Shown here: piece after piece, positions 39,963-48,993 of the stretch
How the letters are laid out: every line of letters begins with the position of its first letter
Position numbering within the stretch: position 1 is the stretch's first letter
Source of the DNA: an uncultured Mycobacteriaceae bacterium
GTDB lineage: Bacteria; Actinomycetota; Actinomycetes; Mycobacteriales; Mycobacteriaceae
Reading direction: 5' to 3'
Length of the DNA: 57,483 nucleotides
Assembly (NCBI GenBank): GCA_902826815.1
Contig: CADEGF010000046.1
Span: 1,651 to 59,133, forward strand
The notes under the pieces: model-generated
What the model saw: the letters and a program-made list of their open reading frames with translations, nothing else
Database searches by the model: none
Told to the model about the DNA's origin: nothing
Made by a program: the position numbers and the translations under genes

Positions 39963-40829
39963 ATGGAGGTGCTCAGCGATTACCTGCGTCGTCACGACGG
40001 CGTGATCACCCTGGAACAGGCGTGCGAGGCCGGGCTGAGCAGGCGAGCGGTGGAGAGACGAATCAAGTCCGGCCGGTGGAAGCGATGCGGGCGTGGGGTT
40101 TGTTTCGTCGACGATCGACCGTTTACCGACGCCGCCCGCGTCCGCGCGGCCGTCTGGGGATACGGGGCGCGGGCAGTCGCGAGCGGAATGACGGCGGCGT
40201 GGTGGCACGGTCTCACGCAGTTCGCGCCGGCTGTGGTCGAAGTGACAATGCCACGCAGCAGCCATGGCCGTAGCCACCCCGGGACTTGCGTCAGGCGCCG
40301 CGACCTGGAACCGGTCGACATCGTCGTGGTCAACGACATGCGCGTGACCGCCCTCGCTCTGACCGTCGTCGAAGCTTCGGCGAAGCGCGGTGGTGGAGCC
40401 AAACTGATGGACAATGCCCTGCAGCGGCATACCGATATCAACACGCTCTGGCGGGCGCACCTGCGCAACAAGGGTCGCACCGGCGCACCACGGTCACGGA
40501 TGCTGCTACAGGCAGCCGGTGGGGGAGCGCGGTCCGAGGCGGAAAGGCTGCTCCACCAAATCCTGCGAAGCGCGAACATCACCGGGTGGAAAGCCAACTA
40601 TCGCGTCGGCGGCTACCGCGTTGACGTCGGCTTCCCAGGCCCGAAGGTGGCGATCGAAGTCGACGGATTCGCGTTCCACAGCGGGCCGGCTGAGTTTCAA
40701 ATCGATCGCGAACGCCAGAACGCAATCGCGTTACTCGGCTGGCAGGTGCTGCGCTTCACCTGGCTGGACCTGACCGAGTACCCGGAGCGGGTTGCGGCGG
40801 TCATCCGCTCGGCGATTTCGGCGCGGTAA
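39963..40829 (+). CDS. DUF559 protein with AbiEi-like N-terminus
   Basis: A 288-aa protein. The N-terminal winged helix (VITLEQACEAGLSRRAVERRIKSGRW, about 15-40) resembles type IV antitoxin AbiEi domains. The C-terminal third is a Vsr/DUF559 nuclease fold: SEAERLLHQILRSANI, YRVDVGFPGPKVAIEVDG with the Asp-x-Glu-x-Asp pattern, and LLGWQVLRFTW. Such genes are numerous in mycobacteria and their function is not settled (phage defence or repair is suggested). It sits between the permease and alkB, which are adjacent in M. tuberculosis, and is bracketed by imperfect 32-nt direct repeats, which suggests acquisition as a unit. Confidence 0.85.
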   Translation: MEVLSDYLRRHDGVITLEQACEAGLSRRAVERRIKSGRWKRCGRGVCFVDDRPFTDAARVRAAVWGYGARAVASGMTAAWWHGLTQFAPAVVEVTMPRSSHGRSHPGTCVRRRDLEPVDIVVVNDMRVTALALTVVEASAKRGGGAKLMDNALQRHTDINTLWRAHLRNKGRTGAPRSRMLLQAAGGGARSEAERLLHQILRSANITGWKANYRVGGYRVDVGFPGPKVAIEVDGFAFHSGPAEFQIDRERQNAIALLGWQVLRFTWLDLTEYPERVAAVIRSAISAR

Positions 40830-40830
40830 T

Positions 40831-40862
40831 CCACCGTCACGGTCGCAAGGCGCGCCCGATTC
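40831..40862 (+). repeat. Direct repeat, right copy, flanking the DUF559 gene
   Basis: CCACCG (40831-40836) and GTCGCAAGGCGCGCCC plus GATTC (40842-40862) repeat the sequence at 39893-39924. The repeat starts 1 nt after the DUF559 stop codon, and the copies are 938 bp apart. Confidence 0.7.
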
Positions 40863-40876
40863 ACAGGACGGAGTTT

Positions 40877-40925
40877 ACAAAATAGCCATCCATGTATAGA
40901 CAGCCGACAAAACAGCCTCTATAGT
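40877..40925 (+). promoter_or_regulatory. alkB promoter with operator repeats
   Basis: TAGACA (40897-40902), 17 nt, TATAGT (40920-40925) is a near-consensus SigA promoter whose start point falls at the alkB ATG (40933), giving a leaderless mRNA. TATAGA (40895-40900) and TCTATA (40918-40923) form an inverted repeat covering both elements. ACAAAATAGCC (40877-40887) and ACAAAACAGCC (40907-40917) are direct repeats exactly 30 bp apart. The TetR protein encoded at the operon end is the likely ligand-responsive repressor. Confidence 0.6.
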
Positions 40926-40932
40926 CAAATGC

Positions 40933-42156
40933 ATGACCCAGAGCAATCGCGCGTTGACGCAACTCGAAATCGACCAGTGGCGGGACAAGAAGCGCTACTT
41001 GTGGCTGATGGGGCTGATCGCCCCGACCGCCCTGTTCGTGATGCTGCCGCTGGTGTGGGCGTTCAACCAGTGGGGCTGGCACGCCGCGGCGCAGGCGCCG
41101 TTCTGGATCGGCCCGATCCTGCTGTACGTGCTGCTGCCCGCGCTGGACCTGCGCTTCGGGCCCGACGGGCAGAATCCGCCGGACGAGGTGATGGAGCGGT
41201 TGGAGAACGACAAGTACTACCGCTACTGCACCTACATCTACATCCCGTTCCAGTACGCGAGCGTCATCTTGGGCGCGTACCTGTTCACCGCATCCGACCT
41301 CAGTTGGCTTGGCTTCGACGGTGGGCTGGGCTGGCCGGCCAAGATCGGACTCGCGCTGTCGGTTGGCGTGCTCGGAGGGGTGGGCATCAACACCGCGCAC
41401 GAGATGGGTCACAAGAAGGACGAGCTGGAACGCTGGCTGTCAAAGATCACGCTCGCGCAGACCGCCTACGGCCACTTCTACATCGAGCACAACCGCGGCC
41501 ACCATGTCCGCGTCGCAACCCCGGAGGATCCCGCGTCGGCCCGCTTCGGCGAAACGTTCTGGGAGTTCCTGCCGCGCAGCGTGTTCGGCAGCCTGAAATC
41601 CTCGTGGGAGCTCGAGGCCAAGCGGCTCGATCGGGCAGGCAAGAGCAAGTGGCACTGGTCCAACGACGTGCTCAACGCATGGGCGATGACGGTGCTGCTC
41701 TACGGCGCACTGATCGTCGTGTTCGGCCCGGCGCTCGTGCCGTACGTCGTCATCTCCGCGGTCTTCGGCTTCACGCTGCTGGAGACCGTCAACTACCTCG
41801 AGCACTACGGGCTGATGCGGCAGAAGCTCGAGAGCGGTCGCTACGAGCGGTGCGCGCCCGTGCACAGCTGGAACTCCGACCACATCGTGACGAACCTCTT
41901 CCTGTACCACCTGCAGCGGCACAGCGATCACCACGCCAACCCGACGCGCCGCTACCAGACGCTGCGCAGCATGGACGGCGCGCCGAACCTGCCGAGCGGC
42001 TATGCGTCGATGATCGGGCTGACGTACTTCCCGCCGCTGTGGCGCAAGGTGATGGACCACCGGGTGCTCGAGCACTACGACGGCGACATCACCCGGGTGA
42101 ACATCCACCCGCGGGTGCGCGACAAGGTGCTGGCCCGCTACGGGGCGACCGTCTGA
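40933..42156 (+). CDS. alkB: Alkane 1-monooxygenase
   Basis: A 407-aa integral-membrane diiron hydroxylase. All histidine motifs are present: HEMGHKKDELERW, EHNRGHHVRVATPEDPASAR, NYLEHYGLMR and LQRHSDHHANPTRRYQ; about six transmembrane helices surround them. It oxidises n-alkanes to 1-alkanols with electrons from rubredoxin. The ATG is 7 nt after a -10 element. The stop overlaps the rubA ATG (TGATG). It equals Rv3252c. Confidence 0.97.
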   Translation: MTQSNRALTQLEIDQWRDKKRYLWLMGLIAPTALFVMLPLVWAFNQWGWHAAAQAPFWIGPILLYVLLPALDLRFGPDGQNPPDEVMERLENDKYYRYCTYIYIPFQYASVILGAYLFTASDLSWLGFDGGLGWPAKIGLALSVGVLGGVGINTAHEMGHKKDELERWLSKITLAQTAYGHFYIEHNRGHHVRVATPEDPASARFGETFWEFLPRSVFGSLKSSWELEAKRLDRAGKSKWHWSNDVLNAWAMTVLLYGALIVVFGPALVPYVVISAVFGFTLLETVNYLEHYGLMRQKLESGRYERCAPVHSWNSDHIVTNLFLYHLQRHSDHHANPTRRYQTLRSMDGAPNLPSGYASMIGLTYFPPLWRKVMDHRVLEHYDGDITRVNIHPRVRDKVLARYGATV

Positions 42157-42329
42157 TGACCGCCTACCGCTGCCCCGGCTGCGACTACACCTACGACGAG
42201 GCCAACGGCGCGCCGCGGGAGGGATTTCCCGCGGGCACGGCCTTTAGCGACATCCCCGACGACTGGTGCTGCCCCGACTGTGCAGTACGCGAGAAGGTCG
42301 ACTTCGAAGAAATAGGAGTAAAGAAATGA
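42156..42329 (+). CDS. rubA: Rubredoxin RubA
   Basis: A 57-aa rubredoxin. Iron ligands lie in [13 protein letters not shown] and [13 protein letters not shown]. AlkB-linked rubredoxins come in two types; the form CPDC-A-VREK after the second pair, with Arg, resembles the AlkG1-type, which is less able to support AlkB electron transfer. The ATG overlaps the alkB stop, and the stop overlaps the rubB ATG. Confidence 0.95.
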   Translation: MTAYRCPGCDYTYDEANGAPREGFPAGTAFSDIPDDWCCPDCAVREKVDFEEIGVKK

Positions 42330-42508
42330 ACGACTACAAGCTGTTCGTCTGCGTGCAGTGCGGATTCGAGTACGACGAGGAGAAGGGTTGGCCGGAGGAC
42401 GGCATCGCCCCCGGCACGCGCTGGGACGACATCCCGGAGGACTGGAGCTGCCCGGACTGCGGCGCGGCGAAGTCGGACTTCGAGATGGTCGAGGTCGCGC
42501 GCTCTTGA
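42326..42508 (+). CDS. rubB: Rubredoxin RubB
   Basis: A 60-aa rubredoxin with [19 protein letters not shown] and [15 protein letters not shown], the AlkG2-type pattern that passes electrons to AlkB. AGGAG at about 42315-42319 precedes the ATG. The stop TGA lies in a TTGA overlap with an alternative tetR start. Confidence 0.95.
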   Translation: MNDYKLFVCVQCGFEYDEEKGWPEDGIAPGTRWDDIPEDWSCPDCGAAKSDFEMVEVARS

Positions 42509-42525
42509 GCGTTACCGTTGCGGCT

Positions 42526-43149
42526 GTGAGTGAACCGAGAAGCGCGCAGCGCATCCCCTACGCCGAGGCGTCGAGGGTGCTGCTGCGCGATTCGATTCTT
42601 GACGGTATGCGCGACCTGCTGACCACCAAGGACTGGTCGTCGATCACCCTCACCCACGTCGCGAGCGCTGCGGGCATCAGTCGTCAGACCATCTACAACG
42701 AGTTCGGCTCACGGCAGGGCCTGGCTCAGGGCTACGCGATGCGGCTGGCCGACAGCCTGGTCGACGCGGTCGAGAATGCGATCACCGGAAACGTCGGCGA
42801 TATCTACGCCGCCTTCCTCGAAGGCTTCCGGGACTTCTTCACGCAATCCGCGTCCGACCCGCTCGTCATCTCGCTGCTGTCCGGCGACACCAAGCCCGAC
42901 CTGCTGCAACTCATCACCACCGACAGCGGACCGATCATCACCCACTGCTCGACGCGGTTGACGTCGACCTTCATCAACAGCTGGGTTCGCACCAGCGAGG
43001 AGGATGCGGGAGTGCTCGCCCGCGCCATCGTTCGACTGGCCATGAGTTATGTGTCGATGCCGCCGGAAGCGGACCACGATGTGGCCCGTGACCTGGCCCG
43101 TTTGATGACACCGTTCGCCGAGCGATACGGTGTGGTCGATACTTCTTAG
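42526..43149 (+). CDS. TetR-family regulator of the alkB operon
   Basis: A 207-aa TetR regulator (Rv3249c position). The N-terminal helix-turn-helix is [25 protein letters not shown] (about 39-62 in two parts); the C-terminal ligand domain is helical. Genes of this kind (AlkX) repress alkB-rub operons and respond to alkane-derived ligands. The GTG at 42526 is used; a TTG at 42505 overlapping the rubB stop would add 7 residues. It would bind the repeats before alkB. Confidence 0.88.
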   Translation: MSEPRSAQRIPYAEASRVLLRDSILDGMRDLLTTKDWSSITLTHVASAAGISRQTIYNEFGSRQGLAQGYAMRLADSLVDAVENAITGNVGDIYAAFLEGFRDFFTQSASDPLVISLLSGDTKPDLLQLITTDSGPIITHCSTRLTSTFINSWVRTSEEDAGVLARAIVRLAMSYVSMPPEADHDVARDLARLMTPFAERYGVVDTS

Positions 43150-43205
43150 CTGTCAGTGCGCCCCTGGCGCCTGTCCCGCGAGCCCGCAGGCTGAGAGTTT
43201 CGTCG

Positions 43206-43221
43206 GCGCACCACTGTGCGC
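43206..43221 (+). other. Hairpin in the sahH leader
   Basis: GCGCAC (43206-43211), CACT, GTGCGC (43216-43221) can form a 6-bp hairpin 34 nt before sahH. It has no poly-T and I cannot fit it to a known SAM or SAH riboswitch. Confidence 0.3.
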
Positions 43222-43255
43222 TCCATACCCATTGACGAACAAAAAGGGGCTCTAC

Positions 43256-44716
43256 ATGACTGAGCTGAAGGCCGACGTCGCCAACGGCATCGATTTCAAG
43301 GTGGCAGATCTGTCCCTGGCCGAATTCGGCCGCAAGGAGATCCGGCTGGCCGAGCACGAGATGCCTGGGTTGATTTCGCTGCGCCGTGAATACTCCGAGG
43401 TGCTGCCGCTCAAGGGTGCGCGCATCTCAGGCTCGCTGCACATGACGGTGCAGACCGCGGTACTGATCGAAACGCTGGTGGCGCTCGGCGCCGAGGTCCG
43501 GTGGGCGTCGTGCAACATCTTCTCCACCCAGGACCATGCGGCGGCCGCGACCGTCGTCGGCCCGCATGGGACACCCGAGAAGCCCGAGGGCGTGCCGGTG
43601 TTCGCCTGGAAGGGCGAGACCCTCGAGGAGTACTGGTGGGCCGCCGAGCAGATGCTGACCTGGCCCGGCGAGCCGGCCAACATGATTCTCGACGACGGCG
43701 GCGACGCCACCATGCTGGTGCTGCGCGGCGCGCAGTTCGAGAAGGCCGGCGTCGTCCCGCCCGGTGAGGACGACGACTCCGACGAGTACAAGGTGTTCCT
43801 GGCGCTCATCCGCAAGCGCTTCGAGACCGACAAGGCCAAGTGGACCAAGATCGCCGAGTCGGTGCAGGGCGTCACCGAGGAGACCACCACCGGCGTGCTG
43901 CGGCTCTACCAGTTCGCCGCTGCCGGTGAACTCGCCTTCCCGGCCATCAACGTCAACGACTCGGTCACCAAATCCAAGTTCGACAACAAGTACGGCACCC
44001 GGCATTCGCTGATCGACGGCATCAACCGCGGCACCGATGTGCTGATCGGTGGCAAGGCCGCGCTGGTCTGCGGCTACGGCGACGTCGGCAAGGGTTGCGC
44101 CGAAGCGCTGAAGGCTCAGGGCGCGCGTGTCGCGGTCACCGAGATCGACCCGATCAACGCACTGCAGGCGCTGATGGACGGCTTCGAGGTCAAGACCGTC
44201 GAAGAGGCCGTCGGCTGGGCCGACATCATCATCACGGCGACCGGTAACCAGGGCATCATCACCCTCGAGCACATGAAGTCGATGAAACATCAGGCGATCC
44301 TGGGCAACATCGGCCACTTCGACGACGAGATCGAGATGGCGCGCCTCGAGAAGGATCCCAAGATCCGTCGGATCAACATCAAGCCGCAGGTCGACGAGTT
44401 CATCTTCGAGGACGGCCATTCCATCATCGTGCTGTCCGAGGGCCGCCTGCTGAACCTGGGCAACGCGACCGGTCACCCGTCGTTCGTGATGAGCAACAGC
44501 TTCTCCAACCAGGTGATCGCGCAGATCGAGCTGTGGACCAAGAACGACGAATACGACAACGAGGTCTACCGGCTGGCCAAGCATCTCGACGAGAAGGTCG
44601 CCAAGATCCACGTCGAGGCCCTCGGCGGTTCGCTGACTCGGCTGACGAAAGAGCAGGCCGAGTACATCAACGTCGATGTGGACGGACCGTACAAGCCGGA
44701 GCACTACCGCTACTGA
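43256..44716 (+). CDS. sahH: S-adenosylhomocysteine hydrolase
   Basis: A 486-aa enzyme (Rv3248c, 495 aa) that splits S-adenosylhomocysteine into adenosine and homocysteine. Motifs are [35 protein letters not shown], the NAD-binding [20 protein letters not shown] and the C-terminal YKPEHYRY with the Lys and Tyr that reach the neighbouring NAD site. The typical bacterial insert ([15 protein letters not shown] region) is present. ATG 43256 is preceded by AAAAAGGGG. It ends in a strong terminator. Confidence 0.97.
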   Translation: MTELKADVANGIDFKVADLSLAEFGRKEIRLAEHEMPGLISLRREYSEVLPLKGARISGSLHMTVQTAVLIETLVALGAEVRWASCNIFSTQDHAAAATVVGPHGTPEKPEGVPVFAWKGETLEEYWWAAEQMLTWPGEPANMILDDGGDATMLVLRGAQFEKAGVVPPGEDDDSDEYKVFLALIRKRFETDKAKWTKIAESVQGVTEETTTGVLRLYQFAAAGELAFPAINVNDSVTKSKFDNKYGTRHSLIDGINRGTDVLIGGKAALVCGYGDVGKGCAEALKAQGARVAVTEIDPINALQALMDGFEVKTVEEAVGWADIIITATGNQGIITLEHMKSMKHQAILGNIGHFDDEIEMARLEKDPKIRRINIKPQVDEFIFEDGHSIIVLSEGRLLNLGNATGHPSFVMSNSFSNQVIAQIELWTKNDEYDNEVYRLAKHLDEKVAKIHVEALGGSLTRLTKEQAEYINVDVDGPYKPEHYRY

Positions 44717-44767
44717 CCCACCTTTCCTGCGCGAGCAGTCCCCCGCAAGCGGGAGGTGCCCCCAGCG

Positions 44768-44802
44768 AAAACCCCCAATTTCCACGGATTTTGGGGGTTT
44801 TT
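44768..44802. terminator. Intrinsic terminator after sahH
   Basis: AAAACCCCCAA (44768-44778) and TTGGGGGTTTT (44791-44801) form a perfect 11-bp stem around 12 nt, with A on one side and T on the other, so it works on both strands. It separates sahH from the lipase pseudogene. Confidence 0.85.
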
Positions 44803-44840
44803 GCGTCTGCTCGGCAGTTGCCTTGTTAGGGTTCCGCGCC

Positions 44841-46152
44841 ATGGGGCGGGTGTGGGGGACTCTCGTTGTGCTGCTGTTGATCGGATCGCTTGGCGTTGCA
44901 CCACCCGTGCTCGCCGACGATCCGACGAACGACACCTACGATCCGTACTTCAACGAAGACGAGTACCAGGCGTTCTATACGCCGCCGGATCCATTGCCGC
45001 CCGGCGCGCCGGGTGACCTGATCCGCACCGAGCCGTCGCGTCTGGTGCTCGAACCGTCGGGTCAGCTCGGCATGATCATGGCCGACGCAACCCGAATCAT
45101 GTACCGCAGCACCGATGTTCACGGCAACCCGATGGCGGTAACGGGTACCTACTTCGAACCGTACAACGACTGGCCCGGCGGTGGTCCCCGGCCGCTGATT
45201 GTGTACGGCCCCGGCACCCAGGGGCAGGGCGATCAGTGCGCGCCGTCGCGTCAGTTCAACCAGGGCATCCACTGGCGTCCGTTTCTGGACCTCGCGTTCA
45301 ACTACGAGGAGTTGTTCGTCTCGACGATGGTCGCGCGCGGATTCGCGATCGTGATGACGGACTACCAGGGCCTCGGCACGCCGGGACTGCACACCTACGT
45401 CGGCCGGGTACCGCAGGGCAACGCGATGCTCGACGCAGGCCGCGCGGCAAAGAAGCTGCCGGGTACCTCATTGGATCCCGATGGGCCACTTGCCTTTTGG
45501 GGCTACTCGCAGGGTGGGGGAGCAGCGGCGTCGGCGGCCGAACTTGCATCGCAGTATGCGCCCGAGCTGAAGGTCGTCGGCACGTATGCGGGCGCGCCGC
45601 CCGCCGACCTCAAGGAGTTGTTCCCCTATGCCGACGGCAGCGTTCTCGTCGGCGCCGTCGGTTACGCGCTCAACTCGGTGATCACGGCCTATCCCGAGCA
45701 TGCCGACGCGATCCGCTCCAAGCTGACGCCGCGCGGCGAGGACTTTCTCTTCAAAGTGCAGGATCAGTGCGTCGCGGAGACGTTGACGAAGTTCATGTTC
45801 CGCCACCTGCAGCCGTACTTCACCGAGGACATCAATCAACTGGTCAATGAAGAGCCGTTCTCCTGGCTGTTCGACGAGCAGAAGCTCGGTCGCTTCAAAC
45901 CCAATGCGCCCGTGATGATCCTGAGCAACCGGTTCGACCCGTTGGTGCCGTGGACGGGTGCCAACCAACTGGGCCGCGACTGGTGCGCGCAGGGGGCCGA
46001 CGTCCAGTTGGACCAACGAAGAGCCGCCGTTTCTCAACAAGGCGATCGTCAACCACGCGCTGCCGATGTTGGTCGACGGAGAACGGGCCATGCAATGGGT
46101 GGCTGACAGGTTCAACGGGGTGCCGACCACACCGAACTGCGGCGAGTTCTAG
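44841..46152 (+). pseudogene. Secreted lipase, frameshifted
   Basis: A secretory lipase (LIP family) with signal peptide (GTLVVLLLIGSLGVAPPVLA, cut near 26) and catalytic Ser223 (GYSQGG) and Asp366 (NRFDPLVPW). At about 46003-46012 (GTCCAGTTGGACC) the frame is lost: the first frame runs on to a stop at 46106 with unrelated residues, while the next frame continues the family tail WTNEEPPFLNKAIVNHALPML to the stop at 46152. The catalytic His (IVNHALP, 46054-46056) lies in the lost part. Restoring one frame shift gives a complete protein of about 437 aa. A sequencing error is possible. Confidence 0.8.
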
Positions 46153-46496
46153 GGCGGCGGGGGCGGCGTTGCCCCGCAGCGATTCTTGATGTCCGTCAGC
46201 GGCTGGCGAATGCCGGTCAAGTCGGCCTTCGTCTGCGGGTGCGACTTCATGTACGCCGCGACCTTCGGCTTCGCCGCATCGCGCGTCAGCCCTTCCAGGG
46301 TGTTGTAGAAGTTGTTCACGTCGGGATGGGCGAAGAGGTAGTCGGCCGTCGCCTGCTGCACGCCTGCCCGCGCGAATTCCAGGTCGGCGGCGCTGCAGTT
46401 CGGGGGATTGGCGGCGGGATCCTCGTTGGCGTGCGCCAGCGGAGTGCCTGCGAACAGCGCCGCGCCGAGCGCTGCGGTACACATGAGCAGCTTCAT
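46149..46496 (-). CDS. Secreted haem-binding (MHB/hemophore-like) protein
   Basis: A 115-aa protein with a signal peptide ending LAHA (about 23) and a mature helical domain of the mycobacterial hemophore-like family: CSAADLEFARAGVQQATADYLFAHPDVNNFYNTL up to CGAT, with two cysteines for a disulfide and a Pro-rich end. In M. tuberculosis such proteins (Rv0203 group) carry haem; haem binding here is inferred. It is convergent with the lipase pseudogene, overlapping by 4 nt. Confidence 0.82.
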   Translation of the reverse strand: MKLLMCTAALGAALFAGTPLAHANEDPAANPPNCSAADLEFARAGVQQATADYLFAHPDVNNFYNTLEGLTRDAAKPKVAAYMKSHPQTKADLTGIRQPLTDIKNRCGATPPPPP

Positions 46497-46595
46497 ACCC
46501 TCTAGTTTTTCCCATGCTGTGCCGAACGGCGGCGATCACAAGCGGTCCGGCAGGAAACCCTCAGCAGACCGTCAGTCAGGCGGCTCATGTGCGCG

Positions 46596-47225
46596 TCAAC
46601 GTTGCCCCGGCGGAAGCGGCGCGTTGAGATCGAAGCCCACCCCGACCATGCGGATGACGAAGCACACCGCCGCGGAGCCCAGCGCCGCCACCGTGCCGTG
46701 GTAGCCAAAGTGGTACCCCGCCGCGGCGCAACCTGCGCCGATCAACGCTGGAATTGCGTAGAGCTCGCTGCGCAGCACGGTCGGAATCCGTCCGATCATC
46801 ACGTCGCGGATGGTGCCGCCGCCGACGGCTGTGACCGTGCCGACGATCATCGCCTGCGGCACACCGAATCCCATGTTCAGCGCCTTGTATGCGCTCAGCA
46901 CCGCGAAGACGCTCAACCCGACGGCGTCGAGCACGGTGATCGCCATGGCCAGTCGGTCGAGCCGGCGACTGAGAACGAACGCGATCAGGCCACCCGCCGC
47001 AGCCAGGGCGAGGTATCGCCAGTCGACGAACGTCGCAGGCGGCAGTGCGTCGAGGAACACGTCGCGGATCGTCCCGCCCCCGAGACCGGTGAACATGCCG
47101 AGCGTGATGACCCCGAAGATGTCGAGCCGTTCGGCGCGCACCGCGGTCAGCGCACCGTTGAGTGCGAAGGCGAAGGTGCCGACGAAGTCGAGCACCAACA
47201 GCAACTGCGGTGCTTGGGTAGACAC
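46596..47225 (-). CDS. TRIC-type (UPF0126) membrane channel protein
   Basis: A 209-aa membrane protein with two UPF0126/TRIC repeats. Each has a glycine-rich GGGTIRDV motif: GMFTGLGGGTIRDVFLDAL (about 42-60) and VTAVGGGTIRDVMIGRIP (about 129-146). Seven transmembrane helices are expected. Prokaryotic TRIC proteins conduct K+ or transport glycine. GTG 47225 gives VSTQAPQLLLVLDFVG. It is divergent to the amidohydrolase pseudogene. Confidence 0.88.
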   Translation of the reverse strand: MSTQAPQLLLVLDFVGTFAFALNGALTAVRAERLDIFGVITLGMFTGLGGGTIRDVFLDALPPATFVDWRYLALAAAGGLIAFVLSRRLDRLAMAITVLDAVGLSVFAVLSAYKALNMGFGVPQAMIVGTVTAVGGGTIRDVMIGRIPTVLRSELYAIPALIGAGCAAAGYHFGYHGTVAALGSAAVCFVIRMVGVGFDLNAPLPPGQR

Positions 47226-47288
47226 AGGGCGAGGTATACCCCCTCGATTCAGCCTCGCTGCGCGCGGGTGCTCCTCGTGGGAGGGTGT

Positions 47289-48177
47289 ATGACCACGTCG
47301 ACAAAGTGTGCCCACGCCGTACTTCGCGGGCTGGACGGCATACGGGACTGGCAGGAGGCGTTCTACCGCGATCTGCATCAACACCCCGAGTTGTCCCACC
47401 AGGAGTTCCGAACGGCTGGCAAGGTGGCCGAACGACTCGATGGCTGCGGCTATCAACTACACACCGGTATCGGCGGCACCGGAGTCGTCGGGGTGTACGC
47501 CAACGGGCTGGGACCTGCTGTCCTGCTGCGGGCGGACATGGACGCGCTGCCCGTGGCGGAGGACACCGGCCTCGGCTATTCCAGCAGCGCGCTGGCGGCG
47601 GACGCCGACGGCAACGAGGTTCCTGTGATGCACGATGACGGATTGGCGACACGTCTGCCAACGGTCGATGTCGCGCTCGCGCAGCACGTTCTGCCCGCGC
47701 CGGCGGGCGTGGTCGGCACGCGTATCGGACCGTCTGCCGCGGACAGCGTGCGCATCACCGTGTTCGGCCGCGGCGCACACGGTTCCATGCCGCAGGCCGC
47801 CGTCGACCCGGTGGTGCTCGCGGCGATGATCGTGGTCCGGTTGCAGACAGTCGTCTCGCAGGAAATAACGCCGGCCGAGACGGCAGTCCTCACCGTCGGC
47901 AGTATTTCAGCCGGCAGCAAGAGCAATGTGATTCCCGACAGGGCGGTGCTGCAGCTCAACATTCGGACCTACAGCAAGGAGACCCGCACCAGAATGCTCG
48001 GCGCGATCCGCCGGATCGTCGTCGCCGAATGCCAGGCGTCGAATTCACCGAAGGAGCCGACATTCGAACTCTTTGACCGACAACGACGCCGCCACCACAT
48101 CTCAGGTAAACAACGCGTTCGCGGCATATTTCGGGGACCGCTGCCGGGTCCTGCCGCAGCAGTCGGCTGGGCGGTGA
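47289..48177 (+). pseudogene. M20-family amidohydrolase, decayed
   Basis: The start LRGLDGIRDWQEAFYRDLHQ and the parts RADMDALPV, LAQHVLPAPAGVVGTRIGP and TAVLTVGSISAGSKSNVIPD are clear M20 hippurate-hydrolase/aminoacylase sequence. At 47631-47636 the expected MHACGHD...DDGL is shortened to MHDDGL, a loss of about 60-70 residues with the metal-binding Cys-Gly-His-Asp-His site. At about 48072 (TTTGACCGACAACGAC) the frame shifts; the other frame gives TDNDAATTSQVNNAFAAYFG up to a stop at 48177. The C-terminal part, including the ASEDF metal site, is absent. It cannot be active. Confidence 0.85.
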
Positions 48178-48295
48178 CCGCGATGCCGCTTCCAGTTGGG
48201 CCCGCCTACCAGTGCGATCGTCATAGCGGCAGCCCGAGTCTGCGACAGCGATCGGCGCATGGTCGATCTGGACAATCCATCGTTTATGGACCTAC

Positions 48296-48904
48296 ATGGC
48301 GAACAGTTCGGCATCAGTGATCTACTACTCGGCGACGGGGCACGGCACAACGATGGCACGCATCGTTGCCGATGCCGGGGAGAAAGCCGGTGCCGACGTC
48401 CGGTTGCGTCATATCGCCGAAACACGTGACCCAGAGTCGTTTTCAAAGAATCCGGCGTGGACGGCCAACTATGAAGCCACCAGAGACCAGCCGGCGGCAA
48501 CCGGCAACGACATCGTATGGGCAGACGCGGTGATCTTTGGCTCGCCGACCCGATTCGGTTCTCCGGCAGCACCTTTCCGCAGCTACATCGACACGCTGGG
48601 TGGACTGTGGGCCCAAGGCAAACTCGCCGACAAGGTGTACGCCGGATTCACGTCATCGCAGACCGCGCACGGCGGCCAGGAAACCACCCTGATCAACCTG
48701 TACGTGACCCTGATGCACGTCGGCGGCATCATCGTGCCGCCCGGATACACCGCCGAACTCAAGTTCGCCGACGGCAACCCCTACGGCGTCAGCCACATCA
48801 CCGGGGCCGACAACCAGTCGCCAATCGACGACGCGACTGCGGCCGCACTGGAGCATCTCGCACAGCGGGTCGTCACGATCGCCGACCGTTTCGCAGCTGA
48901 CTGA
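48296..48904 (+). CDS. NAD(P)H:quinone oxidoreductase, WrbA-like flavodoxin
   Basis: A 202-aa WrbA-type flavoprotein with SVIYYSATGHGTTMARIVAD (FMN phosphate loop), FGSPTRFGSPAAPFRSYID and TSSQTAHGGQETTLINL (FMN contacts). It performs two-electron reduction of quinones. The ATG at 48296 is the first in frame. It looks intact although it lies in a decaying island. Confidence 0.9.
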   Translation: MANSSASVIYYSATGHGTTMARIVADAGEKAGADVRLRHIAETRDPESFSKNPAWTANYEATRDQPAATGNDIVWADAVIFGSPTRFGSPAAPFRSYIDTLGGLWAQGKLADKVYAGFTSSQTAHGGQETTLINLYVTLMHVGGIIVPPGYTAELKFADGNPYGVSHITGADNQSPIDDATAAALEHLAQRVVTIADRFAAD

Positions 48905-48993
48905 ACCAGGCAGTCAGGTAACGTCGCGCGGCCCAGTGGAATTCGGTCCTCGTACTGGGTGCGGATGGTGTCGTCGGCCAGCGCCCCCTCCAG

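Noticed and set aside
43150-43255. SAM or SAH riboswitch before sahH
   Set aside because: A hairpin is present but I could not fit the conserved core of any known SAM or SAH riboswitch.
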